Source of the DNA: Mastigias papua | Taxonomy: Eukaryota; Cnidaria; Scyphozoa; Rhizostomeae; Mastigiidae | Assembly (NCBI GenBank): GCA_964019165.1 | Contig: OZ025275.1 | Span: 434,001-498,000 of the forward strand | Length of the DNA stretch: 64,000 nt | Reading direction: 5' to 3' | Part shown: positions 53,401-64,000 of the stretch, one piece after another | Layout of the letters: the number at the start of each line of letters is the position of its first letter | Numbering within the stretch: position 1 is the first letter of the stretch | Notes under the pieces: model-generated | Told to the model about the DNA's origin: nothing | The model's database searches: none | Seen by the model: only the letters and a program-made list of their open reading frames with translations | Position numbers and translations under genes: made by a program

Positions 53401-56400
53401 CCACCGAATTCCGAGCCTCAGAAGCAGAGATCAGCTATAGTAGCAGGGAAACCATCGCCTCTTAAACCTGTCCCATGTTAGTTCATCTACATTTTTTGCT
53501 TTTATTTTGTCTCAGATGGTTTTGATTGCTCACTGCATCCAAGGGTGATCACGAGCAAACTTTCTGTTGAATTGAATTGAATTGAAATTTCTGTTGAATT
53601 GAATTGAATTGAGTTGAATTTGGTTTCCTTCACCAATTACAACTTTTGTTTATCCTGGACAGCACTGGCTTGTTTTTGTAATTCTTATGGCATAAATTGT
53701 TTCTATTTCATTTAATCTATTTGTTTCTATACTGTTTTTTATTCATTTATAAAAGAATAGCTTATGCTTTGAAAGCTTTCGTCCTGTTATTTCTGTAGAC
53801 CGAAGTCAGTTTTAAATAGACTAATATAAGTTATTTTTACAAATAATGTAATTGTTGTTGTTCTCTTGTAATTATTAGTGCCACCGAAAATGTCTCACAC
53901 AAATTTGCAAGAACCAATATCGCCAACACCACCATCGCCTTTGGGTATAATCATATTTACCTTTTTATTATGATTAGCATTTTCAATTATTTTGTTATCA
54001 TCTCTTTGAGTGCATTCGGATCGTTCGCCTTTTTCTTTTGGTAGCGATTTGTAAATGCTTAATCTGGATTAGCAACGCAAGATAAGTGTTTTTATGTTCG
54101 TTTTCTGTTTTTGTCTTCAAGTAACGTTTACAGGCACTATGTATACTTGTTTTGTTTTTATACACACAATTAGTTTGTTTTCATCTTTGCTAGTAGCATG
54201 GAAATTATATCTTTAATTTTAAAATAATTATGATATTTCTTAGAATATGTTTTTTGTGTTGTTCTAGGCACAGTTAGAACACCTTTTCTGTCTAATTTGA
54301 ATTTAGAGAATTTGAATGAGGTCAGTAATATTGCTTTTAAATTTTATTGTATTTTTACTTCACATGCTAATGCTGTTAGAGCTTAATTTCAGAATTGTCT
54401 TATTTGAAATTTGGTAAATGTTGATTGTGATGATGCTCTAAAATTTTATATATCTTCATTTTGTTGCTCTTCTTAGGATGAAAGAGAGCTTCTAAATTGG
54501 CTGGTTGAACTGAAATTGCCCCAGTACTATCAGAATTTTGATGGCGAAGGATATGATATGGTCAGCGTAAGAGGAATCACTCCTGAGGTACTAAGAATGT
54601 ATCTCAATGCCAGACATGTGACTTGTAATATTGGATACGAGATCTGTAATAGTACTTATATATTGAACTCTTCAATCGTTTGCACATACTGTAGATGATG
54701 ATGACATATTTTGTATATTTCAAATGTCCTATTTGAACATTCTAGTATAGTTACTCAGTGTAGTTTATTTACGATTTTTGCCATGATTGTTAATTTTCTT
54801 GAGGTACCGTCTCAACACACCTGCAATTGTGATTTTTAAGGCAGTATGACAGATGCTCCACTTAAATATTGTTTTTAACAGGATTTGACTGCACTTGACA
54901 TTACCAAAGCAGGCCATAGGAAGAAATTGCTATCTGAAGTCACGAAGCTTGGTCCATCCCCAAAGCTCCCTGCTCATAAACCGGTATGACTATATATTTC
55001 TCTTATGCCCTTGTACTGAATTCTAAAACTTTTTATATTTTAAGAAACAAGGATGTCTTCCTTATGCAATAGGGGCATTGTTTTTTAGTTTATAGAGGAT
55101 AATAAAAAATGCTATTTTTACATTTTTGGTAGGATTCAATGAGGTTATTTTTAATAGCTACCACTTGTTATATTCATTTGCTTGTTAATTACATTTTTGT
55201 TAATTACATGTTTGTCTTTCCTGTTGAAGAGTGATGTTGGATCATGGTTGAAATTGTTGGGATTACGTCAATATGAAAGCAATTTTATCGAAGGTGGATT
55301 TGATGAGATGGATTTCATAAAGGATTTGGATCTATCTGATTTGGAGATGATTGAAATAAAAAGGAAGGGACATCAAAGAAAGTTGTTACTTGCCGTACAA
55401 AAATTATCAGATGTGGATCTAACTGCAGAGTTGGACGACTTTGTTGGAGGTAAAAAGATTGGAAAGCTTTATTCAATGTTATAGAAAGTAATTCAGATTA
55501 CTTTCTAGGAACTCTTCTTGTCTGAGTATTTTCTTTCGAAACTTTTTCTTATTTCTTTCATCATTATAGTGGGTCACCTTTTTATAGTAGTGAGACGCCA
55601 TTTTTGTTTTATTAGATAACTTAGCATCTCCAACAACTATAACTGCTCAAGTTACACATGATCGGGAACAACAGCAACAACCACAGGTGGATGTGCCACC
55701 TCAACAAAATTACCAACAGTACGATATGTTACCAAAATCTGCTGACGTGATATCAAGTGATTCACAGCAGTCAGGTCAAATGAACCACTTTTCAGGCCCT
55801 GCAATTGACCCTCTGTTTCCTCCCCCACCACCAGCAAGTGAATTAGAAAAAGCAACCGCTATGTTAAATCATGATAATGTACGGCCTCCTTTTGGTAAAG
55901 AATCTATCTCTATTTCATCTGGGCAAATGCATTCTCGTGTAGCCCCGGCGGTTCCAACGAGAACTGCATCTGAGAAGCCGAAGAAATTAGCCAGTTCAGC
56001 ACCACCACCTATCAGATCGAGAACCACTTCGTCGCCTGTTGCTCCTAAACCGAAACCTAAACCGAGGTCATCACAAAATATGGGACAAGTAAGAATGGCG
56101 TCAGAGTACCATGGAACTGAATCCCCGTCAAAATCAGTGATTATGCCTTTGTCCCTATCGAAGACAAATGTAATTGTGGAGGAGACGGAAGTGGTGACTG
56201 CATCAAAGTCGCGAGGTTTGTATCACATTGCTACGGCCTCTCTTTCAAATTTCCTCTTCGTTTTGTATAGAAGTTATTTAACAATTTGGCGTCATTCATT
56301 TCAATCATGATTTTGTAAATCGATTCATCAGATTTCTGGATGCATAATCAACAGCAGCAACCACAGAATGAGCTTCCACCAGTGCTGCGCAGTAACACAA

Positions 56401-58386
56401 TATCTGGAATCAAACCAATGATCTCACCCCGACCATCAAATAATTCAGTCAATCCGAGGCTAGAAACACAGGACAGCAGTAGTTCTCAACATGAGTCATC
56501 GTCTACTGTTCCAGTCGAGGCTCGTAGGGCGTCTCTTAAAAAGGTCCCGCCCCCAGCACCCCCAAGAAGGGACAGCATGCCCAAAAAGAAAGAAGACTCA
56601 TCGAATGAAGTGGACCAAGTTGCTAATGAAGTGGGATTTGGAGAAAGAAGCAGAACATTTTCTGGTATTATTTCACTATCAAGATTCTTGCTTCTAAATG
56701 AAAAGTTTTGTATATTTCTTTTAAATCTTTTCCCAGTTGATTGGCTTGTTTTTAAATAGACCGATTGCCTGACATCACAAAGGAAATAAATAACTATTAG
56801 TGATGTTTTTGATCAATATTCCTTCATCTTTGTTTGTTTCCAGGCCCCTTAGATGAGAAAATTCGTCAAGCGTTTAGAGGGAATGCTCAGAAAGGATCAA
56901 CATATGGTATGGGCAAATTATTTTCTGTTTTATTGAAAACATCATACCTGTCTTGTTTTTATTTTCAGTTTCGTCGTTTGTATTTTTTATTTTATATGTG
57001 GTAAGTCCAATTTTAGGAGTGATAATTACTTTGCTTTGTAATTAACTTTTTGCTTTCTCTTTCAGCCCCGATCTCAGAAAAGCCACAAGAAGAGGGTGTG
57101 TTAATTCAACCTGTTCCAGCAACCACCGCGATTGACAATGAGTAAGTAGCTTGATTTGAAGGTGCCTCCAATTAAGTTATAATTATATTTACCGGACGAA
57201 CATCATGTTTGGTTTTGTTCGTTTAATTATCATTGTGAGAATTACCAGAAATCATTTTGCTTGTCAGGAAAAATGAGGAAAATACTGTATTTTTACGGAC
57301 AGTCAGGAAATTTAATTAGAACTTGAAGGAAGTCAGGAAAAGTCAGGAATTTTTTATCATCCATGCAGATGAAGTCTTAGGTACCCAATAGAAAACTCTG
57401 CATATTGCACAGTTTGTGAGATTTTTGTCATATTTGAGCAGAGGACCTCCTTTTCATACCGACCTCCTTTTCATACCACAATTGGAAAAATGTACTCAAC
57501 TAATTAGTTTTAAAAGATGGGTTCCAGTTACTCGCATCATTTGCAGCGCTGGTTGGTCGGGAAAAATATTATGTATTTCTGATATGAAGTCAGGAAAAAC
57601 ACTTTCAATGTCTAGAAGAAAGTTAGAAAAAGTCAGGAAACAATAATAGGATGCGTGTGAACCCTGCAATTGCTGATGTACTTTTTGTCATCAGATTGTG
57701 CTTGTTTTACAAAGATCAAAAGGATATGTGCATGTACTGAAAATCAAATTCAGTTTTATCTAAAGGTGTCTTGTATGTAAGATATAAGGTTACGCCCAGA
57801 TACAATTTATCATTTTACTGGTTGTCTTCTTATGATAGACTTGAACTGTCTTTAGACACGAAAGAATTTGTAAACCTGATTCAATTTGAAATTCACATAA
57901 AAAGCTGGAGAGGAGAAGAGCGTAGTTGTCAGTTATGTAGGCGCTCAGTTTGGATTCATTTATTAAAAAGAATGCATGATGTTTTTGGTGTAAAACAAAA
58001 ACAATTTTTGGTGTAGAACAGAACATGTTAATAGTATATTTTGTATTTTTGTATTTCATTGTTTTTAAGTTTTTTATTTGACTTTTAAGTAGGCCTACTT
58101 GAAGTAGGCCTAAATTAGCTCCTATTAATAGCTATATTTTTAGCCTACTGTAAATAAATTGATTATTTATATTGTATTATTATATTATAGGCTTTTTTAC
58201 TGGAAATTGTTTCGTCATTTGAAAGAAAGATTAGAAAACGCTATATTTGTTTCTAGATATTCAACCGCTATGACCGCATGTTTTATTTCGTGCAGGATGC
58301 AGGAAACTGATTCAATAATGGCAGATATCGATGATATGATCGCTGATTTCACAAGCCAGTTGGATTCCATGTTTGATGAGCAATAA
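41488..58386 (+). CDS. CASKIN: Caskin: ankyrin-SH3-SAM-SAM scaffold protein (26 coding exons)
   Basis: Multidomain neuronal scaffold; vertebrate Caskins bind CASK and, through tandem SAM domains, LAR phosphatases. Exons: 41488-41584, 42819-42867, 43199-43296, 45623-45768, 46105-46200, 46712-46833, 47082-47190, 47606-47714, 47964-48064, 49041-49094, 49260-49380, 49942-49980, 50110-50172, 50568-50905, 52068-52372, 53010-53476, 53879-53944, 54268-54320, 54477-54587, 54882-54983, 55230-55449, 55616-56215, 56332-56664, 56844-56906, 57066-57141, 58296-58386; 4029 nt, 1342 aa (human CASKIN1 about 1430, CASKIN2 about 1200). Domains: MGKDSELLHAVK start, six ankyrin repeats (about 40-275), SH3 (about 283-345), linker with Tyr-Glu-Asn motifs, SAM1 (about 812-880), SAM2 (about 883-945), proline-rich disordered tail, and a short acidic C-terminal helix (MADIDDMIADFTSQLD) as in vertebrate Caskins. 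One ancestral gene copy is inferred. Confidence 0.93.
44668..45304. mobile_element. Candidate MITE in Caskin intron 3
   Basis: About 637 bp, less AT-rich than its surroundings, with imperfect 20-bp inverted ends: CTTAGGGTGCGTCTACATGA on the left, matching the complement of the right end at 15 of 20 positions. Internal words GAGACCCGAATTGAGACTCA and CCGAACTGAACTCACACCC also recur in inverted sense. No coding capacity. Confidence 0.45.
51167..51177. repeat. Poly-G run in Caskin intron 14
   Basis: Homopolymer of about 11 G followed by CGGGAG; a similar G run lies at about 35671-35682 in LCMT1 intron 9. Assembly length may be unreliable at both. Confidence 0.7.
51263..51628. mobile_element. Tigger/pogo-type MITE in Caskin intron 14
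   Basis: 366 bp with 22-bp terminal inverted repeats (CAGTACACCCTCGATTGTCC at the left; right end complementary at 20 of 22 positions), flanked by TA on both sides (51261-51262, 51629-51630). CAG ends plus TA target sites are the hallmark of pogo/Tigger elements. The left end has a 15-bp unit, CCTCGATTGTCCGAG, repeated three times. Internal TATCCGAA/TCCGAACAG words are subterminal repeats. No transposase remains. Confidence 0.85.
53572..53622. repeat. GAATT pentamer repeat
   Basis: (TTGAA)n / GAATTGAATT simple repeat in the intron after Caskin exon 16. Confidence 0.85.
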
Positions 58387-58467
58387 TTCATCTTAATCAT
58401 CGGAAAGATTCTACATGTAAAAGCGTAAGAACAAAATGAAAGTCTCTTTAATTTCACGACCATCTTT

Positions 58468-58473
58468 AATAAA
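58468..58473 (+). terminator. Caskin polyadenylation signal AATAAA
   Basis: Canonical hexamer 82 nt after the Caskin stop codon, followed by a TTTTGTAAAC T/G-rich stretch. Confidence 0.6.
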
Positions 58474-60515
58474 TGATTAGAGCTACTCTACCTTTTGTAA
58501 ACTTTTGTAAAGAATTCCTTCATCATATCAGTTGATACCACTTAGCTTGTACATACATTTTCCAACCAGGGTATTTCTTTTTTCTATTTTACACTCAAAT
58601 CTTTAATTGATTTTGGGCTAGGTTTTATCAACAGTGCACCATTGAGCTTTGTTAGACTTTGAATTGCATGCTTTAAATATGTAGCTCGGCTTCATGTTCA
58701 TGAACAATAAGAGGTCAGCTTCTTTTTGCATGTAGACGGCGCCCAATTAATGAGATTCTTTGTTGTTAAAGTAACTTTTTATATGCCCCTGGGTCTCTCA
58801 CTTGAATCCCAAAGTATCAGAGGGCAACCTGAATTGTGATACTCTTCGTACCCTTGGGATCACAGCAGCGCATTCAAGGCGTGATACGAAATAAAGAGCA
58901 GTGGCGAATAAAAGGTTATTGATGGTGCAATCATGTGTAAAGACATTTAATGCAGGTAGTTGAAGGGAACAGTCCTTGGCAGTAAAATGAAGATATGAGC
59001 TTCGCAAAGAATATTTGTTTGTTGCATTTCATACACATTCCCACGTAAGTTAATTATATATTAAATTACTTTGAACTTTATATTAACGGTCTATTTTTGC
59101 TCGAGTAATTCTCAATCCTTAGTCGGAATTCTGACCTTGTCAAATTGACGTTGTGACCGTCGATTAGCAACAGTCAGTTATGTTAATAGTCCTCCTACGG
59201 TTTATTAGTAGAAATTTGTATTTTTGTTAAATGAAGAACTGGTAGAGTAAATTAGCGTCATGGAAAAGAGTAATTAGTAGTTTGTGCGGCCAAAAAGGCG
59301 AAAATAGTGCCAAGTCACGCGGCAGTTGCTTTAGGCCAAAGTTTACAATTTCAGTCGGGAGTTTTCATGGTATGTTTACAAAGGAGCTTTCACTGTGGAT
59401 TTTAGAATAATTTTGGATTTTGTAAGAAAAAGGAGGCTTTCCGAATCACTTTTCAATTGGGAATTAGGATAATGGAATTAGAACTTTGTAGTTCTTTGGT
59501 AGCAAATGGTGGTTTTCGCTAGAACAAAGTCTACGTCATGTTTAAATTGTTAGTCGTTTCCACATAAGGACTGTGTATAATTTTATTGAGTAATTTTAAT
59601 TCCTTTTGGATATTACCATGTTCATACTGGATATAGAAGTCGAGCGATATAATTTTAGACAAAAACGTTGTCGTTATTTACATTTTGATATTTAGTTTTA
59701 ATCTGTTCTAATTCCGTCAGTGTTTGTAATTGACCTTTGAATCATTTTTCGTAAAAAGGGAATAATGTTATGAACAGAAGCCTGAGTCGTATAAATTCTA
59801 ACGCTTTTAAGTGCAATCTCTTTATCTCAACTTTCAATTTTGACTTAAATATTGCGAGATTAGTCAACTGCACAGAAATTTTCATTTGTTTCGCAAGAGC
59901 AAACCAATCGAAACCAGCGGATTGAAAATGGCAAATTGAGAAACATCTTAGGGAATTTATTTTGAAATATACCCGCTGACTTATAACTCGATTGAAATTA
60001 AGGCCTTTGCATCCTCTCAATGAAATGTTGTTAAAATTTCGAGTGAACTTTGAAAATTTTCATTCATAGCAACTGACGAATTAAGATTGTTCAAATTTCC
60101 ACCGGGTCGTAGTTTCTCTTTGATACAGTCAAAAAGAATTCAACTGGATAGCTAATGTACATTTTGAAATAGTAGCTAAAAATGTGAAGTTTAACTGTTC
60201 ACTATTATATAGTATCTACCTCGCTGAATCTAGCCCTCGTTGCAAAAGTTTGAGCATCCTACCTACGCTCACTTAAAATGAAAAAGCTCTTCCGCATTCA
60301 CCTTACACCTGGTTAAAAGCAATGACTTGTCCTATTCAACCTGAAGAAGAAATGATTGAAAAAGAAAGAAACACATGGTTCACTCAAAATCTACAACCGC
60401 AAAACGAGCATCCTTTTGCATCATATATGACAAATGGAAGTTAACATAATTTGTTCAGCCAATGGGTCTACCAGTTTGAAATCTTCTGATGTCTAAGCCA
60501 ATGTTCTGCAAGAAT

Positions 60516-60521
60516 TTTATT
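60516..60521 (-). terminator. Aconitase polyadenylation signal AATAAA
   Basis: TTTATT on the + strand reads AATAAA on the minus strand, about 80 nt past the aconitase stop codon. A weaker ATTAAA lies closer, at 60578-60583. Confidence 0.5.
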
Positions 60522-60600
60522 GTTGATGTTTTGCAAAAATTTTAAGAAATACATTTTGGCAATCATAAACTATATTTTTTAATTCAAAATATTTATCGAG

Positions 60601-63600
60601 TTAAGATTGTTTTAGTTCAGCCATTCTGTTCAATGCACTACCTGCTCGGAACCATTGAATTTGTCCTTCGTTCATCGTGTGCAACAGATTAAAACTCTCC
60701 TTACTCCCATCTTTGTGTTTAATTTCACATTTTACAGGCTGAAAGAAAATGAAAGCGAGGCGTAATAAGGGTATAAACGAGTTAAATGTTTGAGACAGAA
60801 TAAAAATACAAGTGGTTATTTGATGCTAGGATGTAATGAGTACCATGAGTAAAATAGGAAACATAAGATAAGAAATGAGACATATGAAACGTAGGACAGC
60901 AAGTAGTGGTAGACAAGTGGAAAAGTTGACAAGGCTAAAGCACACGAAAAAACTGTAAGTGTAAACAAAAAAGATAGGTGTTGACAAAAAAGAGATGAGT
61001 AGACAAAAAAGAGAAGTGTAGACAAAAACGAGAAGTGTAGACAAAAAAGAAGTGTAGACAAAAAAGAGAAGTGTAGACAAAAAAGAGAAGTGTAGACAAA
61101 AAAGAGAAGTGTAGCTGAACCGATAAGAAGGTACTCTAGGTGATACCATTTATTGCATAAGAGACAATGATGTAATTCAAGTGATGAATCTTGAAAATCA
61201 CCTATAGGAGTATTCATTGGTTAGAAACTATTTTACGACATACCTTTCCAGGTGCAATGTCTTTTAATCCCAGGAGGGAAACTGTGTCATCCGGTTGAAT
61301 TTTGTCATAATCTGATGTATTTTCAAAAACCAATGGAAGTATTCCTATAAACATTATGGAAATATTGGTATAAATTGCATTGACGCTAAGTTTGAATCAG
61401 TCTTAAACTTTAAGTAATAAGCAAAGGAAAGCAAACTACGTGAATTACTGAAAATTCAATCAAGTAATGTAAATTACAATTCAATCAAGTAATGTAAATA
61501 TAATGAATTACTGAAAATGTTTAGGCCTATAGAATCTTGGTGGAGGGATGAATCTAAGAGGGAAGCCAAGAAATTGTGATCTACACAAATGAGTCATGTG
61601 AATAACAATCAGGGAATTTCTCTACCTTGTTTCTTTAAATTTGTCTCTGGAAAGAAAAAGATCAAAGCAATTAACTAGATATGAAAACATTACCACCACA
61701 GGTCAATTTACCATGAAATATACTCAAAATATTCTAAACAGAAAAGATTAACTTTCCTTTCCAATTATCAATCAGTAATAACAAAAACCACTAAAGTTGC
61801 ACTAAGAATGAAAGTGCCAATCAAAGGATCTAGAATTCAACGTGTTTTGCAAGGTATAACTGAGCAACCAATAGAAATCGTATGAATTTCAATAATATGA
61901 ATATGATAGCCTAGAAAGCATATGGATGCATATGAGGGCATAACATACGTGCATAAACTGAGGTTGCTGATTCGTTCTGGAATTATCTATCGTCTAGTAG
62001 AATTGTTTCCTTACCGTGGATACGTGCAAAACTCTTTACAATAATTGCTTTACCACCCAAATGTCTTGGCTCTAAGGCTGCATGTTCTCGACTGCTTCCT
62101 TCACCGTAGTTTTCATCGCCAATAGCGACCCATCCTTTCCCTTCTGCCTGTGATAAATAAGGTCGAAAGGGTTGACAGCTTCCCTCCCTTCTAATCGCCG
62201 TGGAATAGTGAATCAAAGTGAATGATAAAGGGAAAAATAAGCAAAAATATGATGTACTTTATATCGATCAGAATTAATGATTTCCGAAAGGATGAGAAAT
62301 CAAAGTAATGGTGCAGTAAATGAGGGCATTGCATAAACAAACTGATGATGAAATCTGAAAGAATACAATTGAACATGGATTACCTTGTAATGCCTTGCCG
62401 TATCTGGCACTGCACCATATTCACCTGTCAATGCATTTTTCACTGAATTTGCTTTCTCATTTTCAATGTTGATTGCACTACAAAACGTTAAAAACAGTCA
62501 CTCACATCAATATACACACAATTACATACTTGAATGAACACATATTGTATCATATTATTTAAGATTAATTTTAACATAACGTAGATAATGATTTCGCAAC
62601 CTACCCAATGAACATGTTATTTGAGATATTATCCAGATGACCTCTATATTTAAGCCAGGGCCCTGCCATGCTAAAAAAATAGACTATATATAAGCAAAAA
62701 AGAATATAAGAATAAAATATGTTGATAACAACATGAAATAATTATATATGAATAAGCATATCAAATTTCACTCAAACTGGGTACAATTTATAAATGCTGA
62801 AATTTGATTAAAAAAAAGAAGAGAGTTCGCAAAACAGTTTCGACGTGCACACATTACCTGATATGATCTGTAGTGCATTTACCTTTGATCTGAAAGATGT
62901 GTTGATTAAAAGAGCAGATTGAAATGAAAAAGAAATATGAAAAAATGGTTGTATGAGAACCGCACCTAGTAGAAATATCGCGGTGATATTCTAATGCAAA
63001 ATTAGCAATGGAGAATAACAACTGGAAAGCTGTTTAGAAGCAGTTTTTCTAAGATTGCGGAGTATCAACAGTGCATACCAAGTATTACAAACTGCATGGT
63101 TTGAAACAACTAGTTTTCCAAAGAAGGTTCTGGGGTAATAAGTGGGCAGACTGTTTGAAAGACCCTTGGTCGTAGCATAGTCTTCGCAGAATTTTACTAT
63201 TTAACTGCTAAGAAATTCATGTGGTCACAAACCTTGATTAAAATTAACAAATCATCATAATCATTTCCATCCCATTTGTTAAATGGCGACAGCAACTGTA
63301 ATCTTTTACTTTCTGGATCAACATCAACAGAGAGTGATGAACCATCTGATGGAGGCTCCTTCAAAATGATGAGAAATTGTAATAGGCTTGCCACAACACT
63401 AACAAATAAATGCTCAATATTGATTTTTTTTCACCATTGTCATCATTTATAATGCGAATACAAAAAAACCATAATGGCAAAACACACGTGTAATGTTGAC
63501 ATAGAATACCACAAAAATTTTACCTGATATGTGTCCATACCAGGATCAAAGCCCTGTGAAACAAATAAAACTTCATTTAAATACAGGTAGAATACTAAAA

Positions 63601-63962
63601 AGATCTAAAAACTCATTAAACTTAAATTTGGCATAAGATATATGACTTGTTAATCCACAATGATACAAAAACATATAGGAACTAATGAAATTTGAATATG
63701 AAATGTTATCATACTTTCTCTGGTAACTCATCTCCATACGGGCTTTCCAACTTAAATTCTTCTCCTAGCAAAGGAAAATTACAAAGAGTGAATTTGCAAC
63801 CATCGCATGTGTAAAAATCTAGCAGAAATGATGAATATTGGTCAGTTGTCTAAAAAATGAAGGAAGAATTGTGAGTGATTTATAAATACCATTTGCCCCC
63901 TTGAGGGTATCAACTTCAGGGTTGAATGACAAATCTCCTGCAATTGATAATGCGGTAACCAT
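60601..63962 (-). CDS. ACO2: Mitochondrial aconitate hydratase, 3' eleven exons (5' part outside window)
   Basis: TCA-cycle enzyme that isomerises citrate to isocitrate using a 4Fe-4S cluster; mitochondrial matrix. Visible exons in transcript order: 63962-63890, 63764-63715, 63553-63524, 63358-63233, 62889-62858, 62670-62605, 62477-62384, 62147-62015, 61646-61626, 61344-61244, 60738-60601; 864 nt, 287 residues of the C-terminal part. Marks: [90 protein letters not shown] (the swivel-domain SSREH catalytic loop), [15 protein letters not shown], and the end [18 protein letters not shown]. These match mitochondrial aconitase rather than IRP1/ACO1. The cluster cysteines lie upstream, outside the window. 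Two exons are very short (30 and 21 nt). Confidence 0.97.
60957..61113. repeat. 19-bp minisatellite GTGTAGACAAAAAAGAGAA
   Basis: About eight copies, some degenerate, in the last intron of aconitase. They generate false Phe/Leu/Ser-rich frames on the minus strand. Confidence 0.92.
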
Positions 63963-64000
63963 CTAGAAAAACCAAAGGCAGGAATTAAAAACTATGAAGA

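Larger units (their letters stand above)
58387..60600. other. Convergent intergenic region: Caskin and ACO2 3' flanks
   Basis: Contains the Caskin 3' UTR with AATAAA at 58468-58473 and the aconitase 3' end with an AATAAA on the minus strand at 60516-60521. Open frames at 58798-59007 and 59742-60020 (minus) match nothing I know. Confidence 0.65.

Noticed and set aside
60816..61217. Phe/Leu/Ser-rich membrane-like protein on the minus strand
   Set aside because: Produced by the 19-bp minisatellite in the last aconitase intron; splice borders on each side fit aconitase.

Overview
The window is animal nuclear DNA. Genes are split into many short exons with GT..AG introns of about 0.1 to 2.5 kb. 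The DNA is AT-rich, and microsatellites, MITEs and a dead LINE lie in introns. The gene set (sidekick, Caskin, BFAR, LCMT1, mitochondrial aconitase, PLA2G6) is bilaterian. A universal stress protein gene, a family absent from vertebrates and most ecdysozoans, together with BFAR, points to a non-vertebrate, non-ecdysozoan animal such as a lophotrochozoan, tunicate or other invertebrate deuterostome. I cannot fix the species from sequence alone.

Layout: 1-712 is the last intron and last coding exon of a PLA2G6-type phospholipase (+). 2173-24933 is a complete sidekick (SDK) adhesion receptor gene (+): 29 coding exons, 2960 residues, exactly 6 Ig and 13 fibronectin III domains, one membrane span and a very large cytoplasmic tail. 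A broken RTE-like LINE sits in its intron 6. 26803-30593 is BFAR (-, 7 exons, RING-TM-SAM-TM). 31206-37436 is LCMT1 (+, 12 exons), head to head with BFAR. 38383-38877 is an intronless universal stress protein gene (-). Next to it is a deleted Tc1-like transposon (39034-39742), followed by a weakly supported unknown gene (41008-41346, -). 41488-58386 is Caskin (+, 26 exons, 1342 residues: six ankyrin repeats, SH3, two SAM domains, proline-rich tail); a pogo/Tigger-type MITE lies in one of its introns. 60601-63962 is the 3' part of mitochondrial aconitase (-, 11 exons, running off the window).

The genes do not form an operon-like pathway. Sidekick and Caskin are both membrane or synaptic scaffold proteins, while LCMT1, BFAR, PLA2G6, ACO2 and USP are housekeeping or stress genes. 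All exon junctions below were checked by hand for GT/AG sites and phase, and each complete coding sequence sums to a multiple of three. Nothing here looks like a wholly new system. The most unusual points are a 601-codon, frame-neutral exon inserted into the sidekick tail, a run of Tyr-Glu-Asn phosphotyrosine-type motifs in the Caskin linker, 21- and 30-nt microexons in aconitase, and the intronless stress-protein gene.
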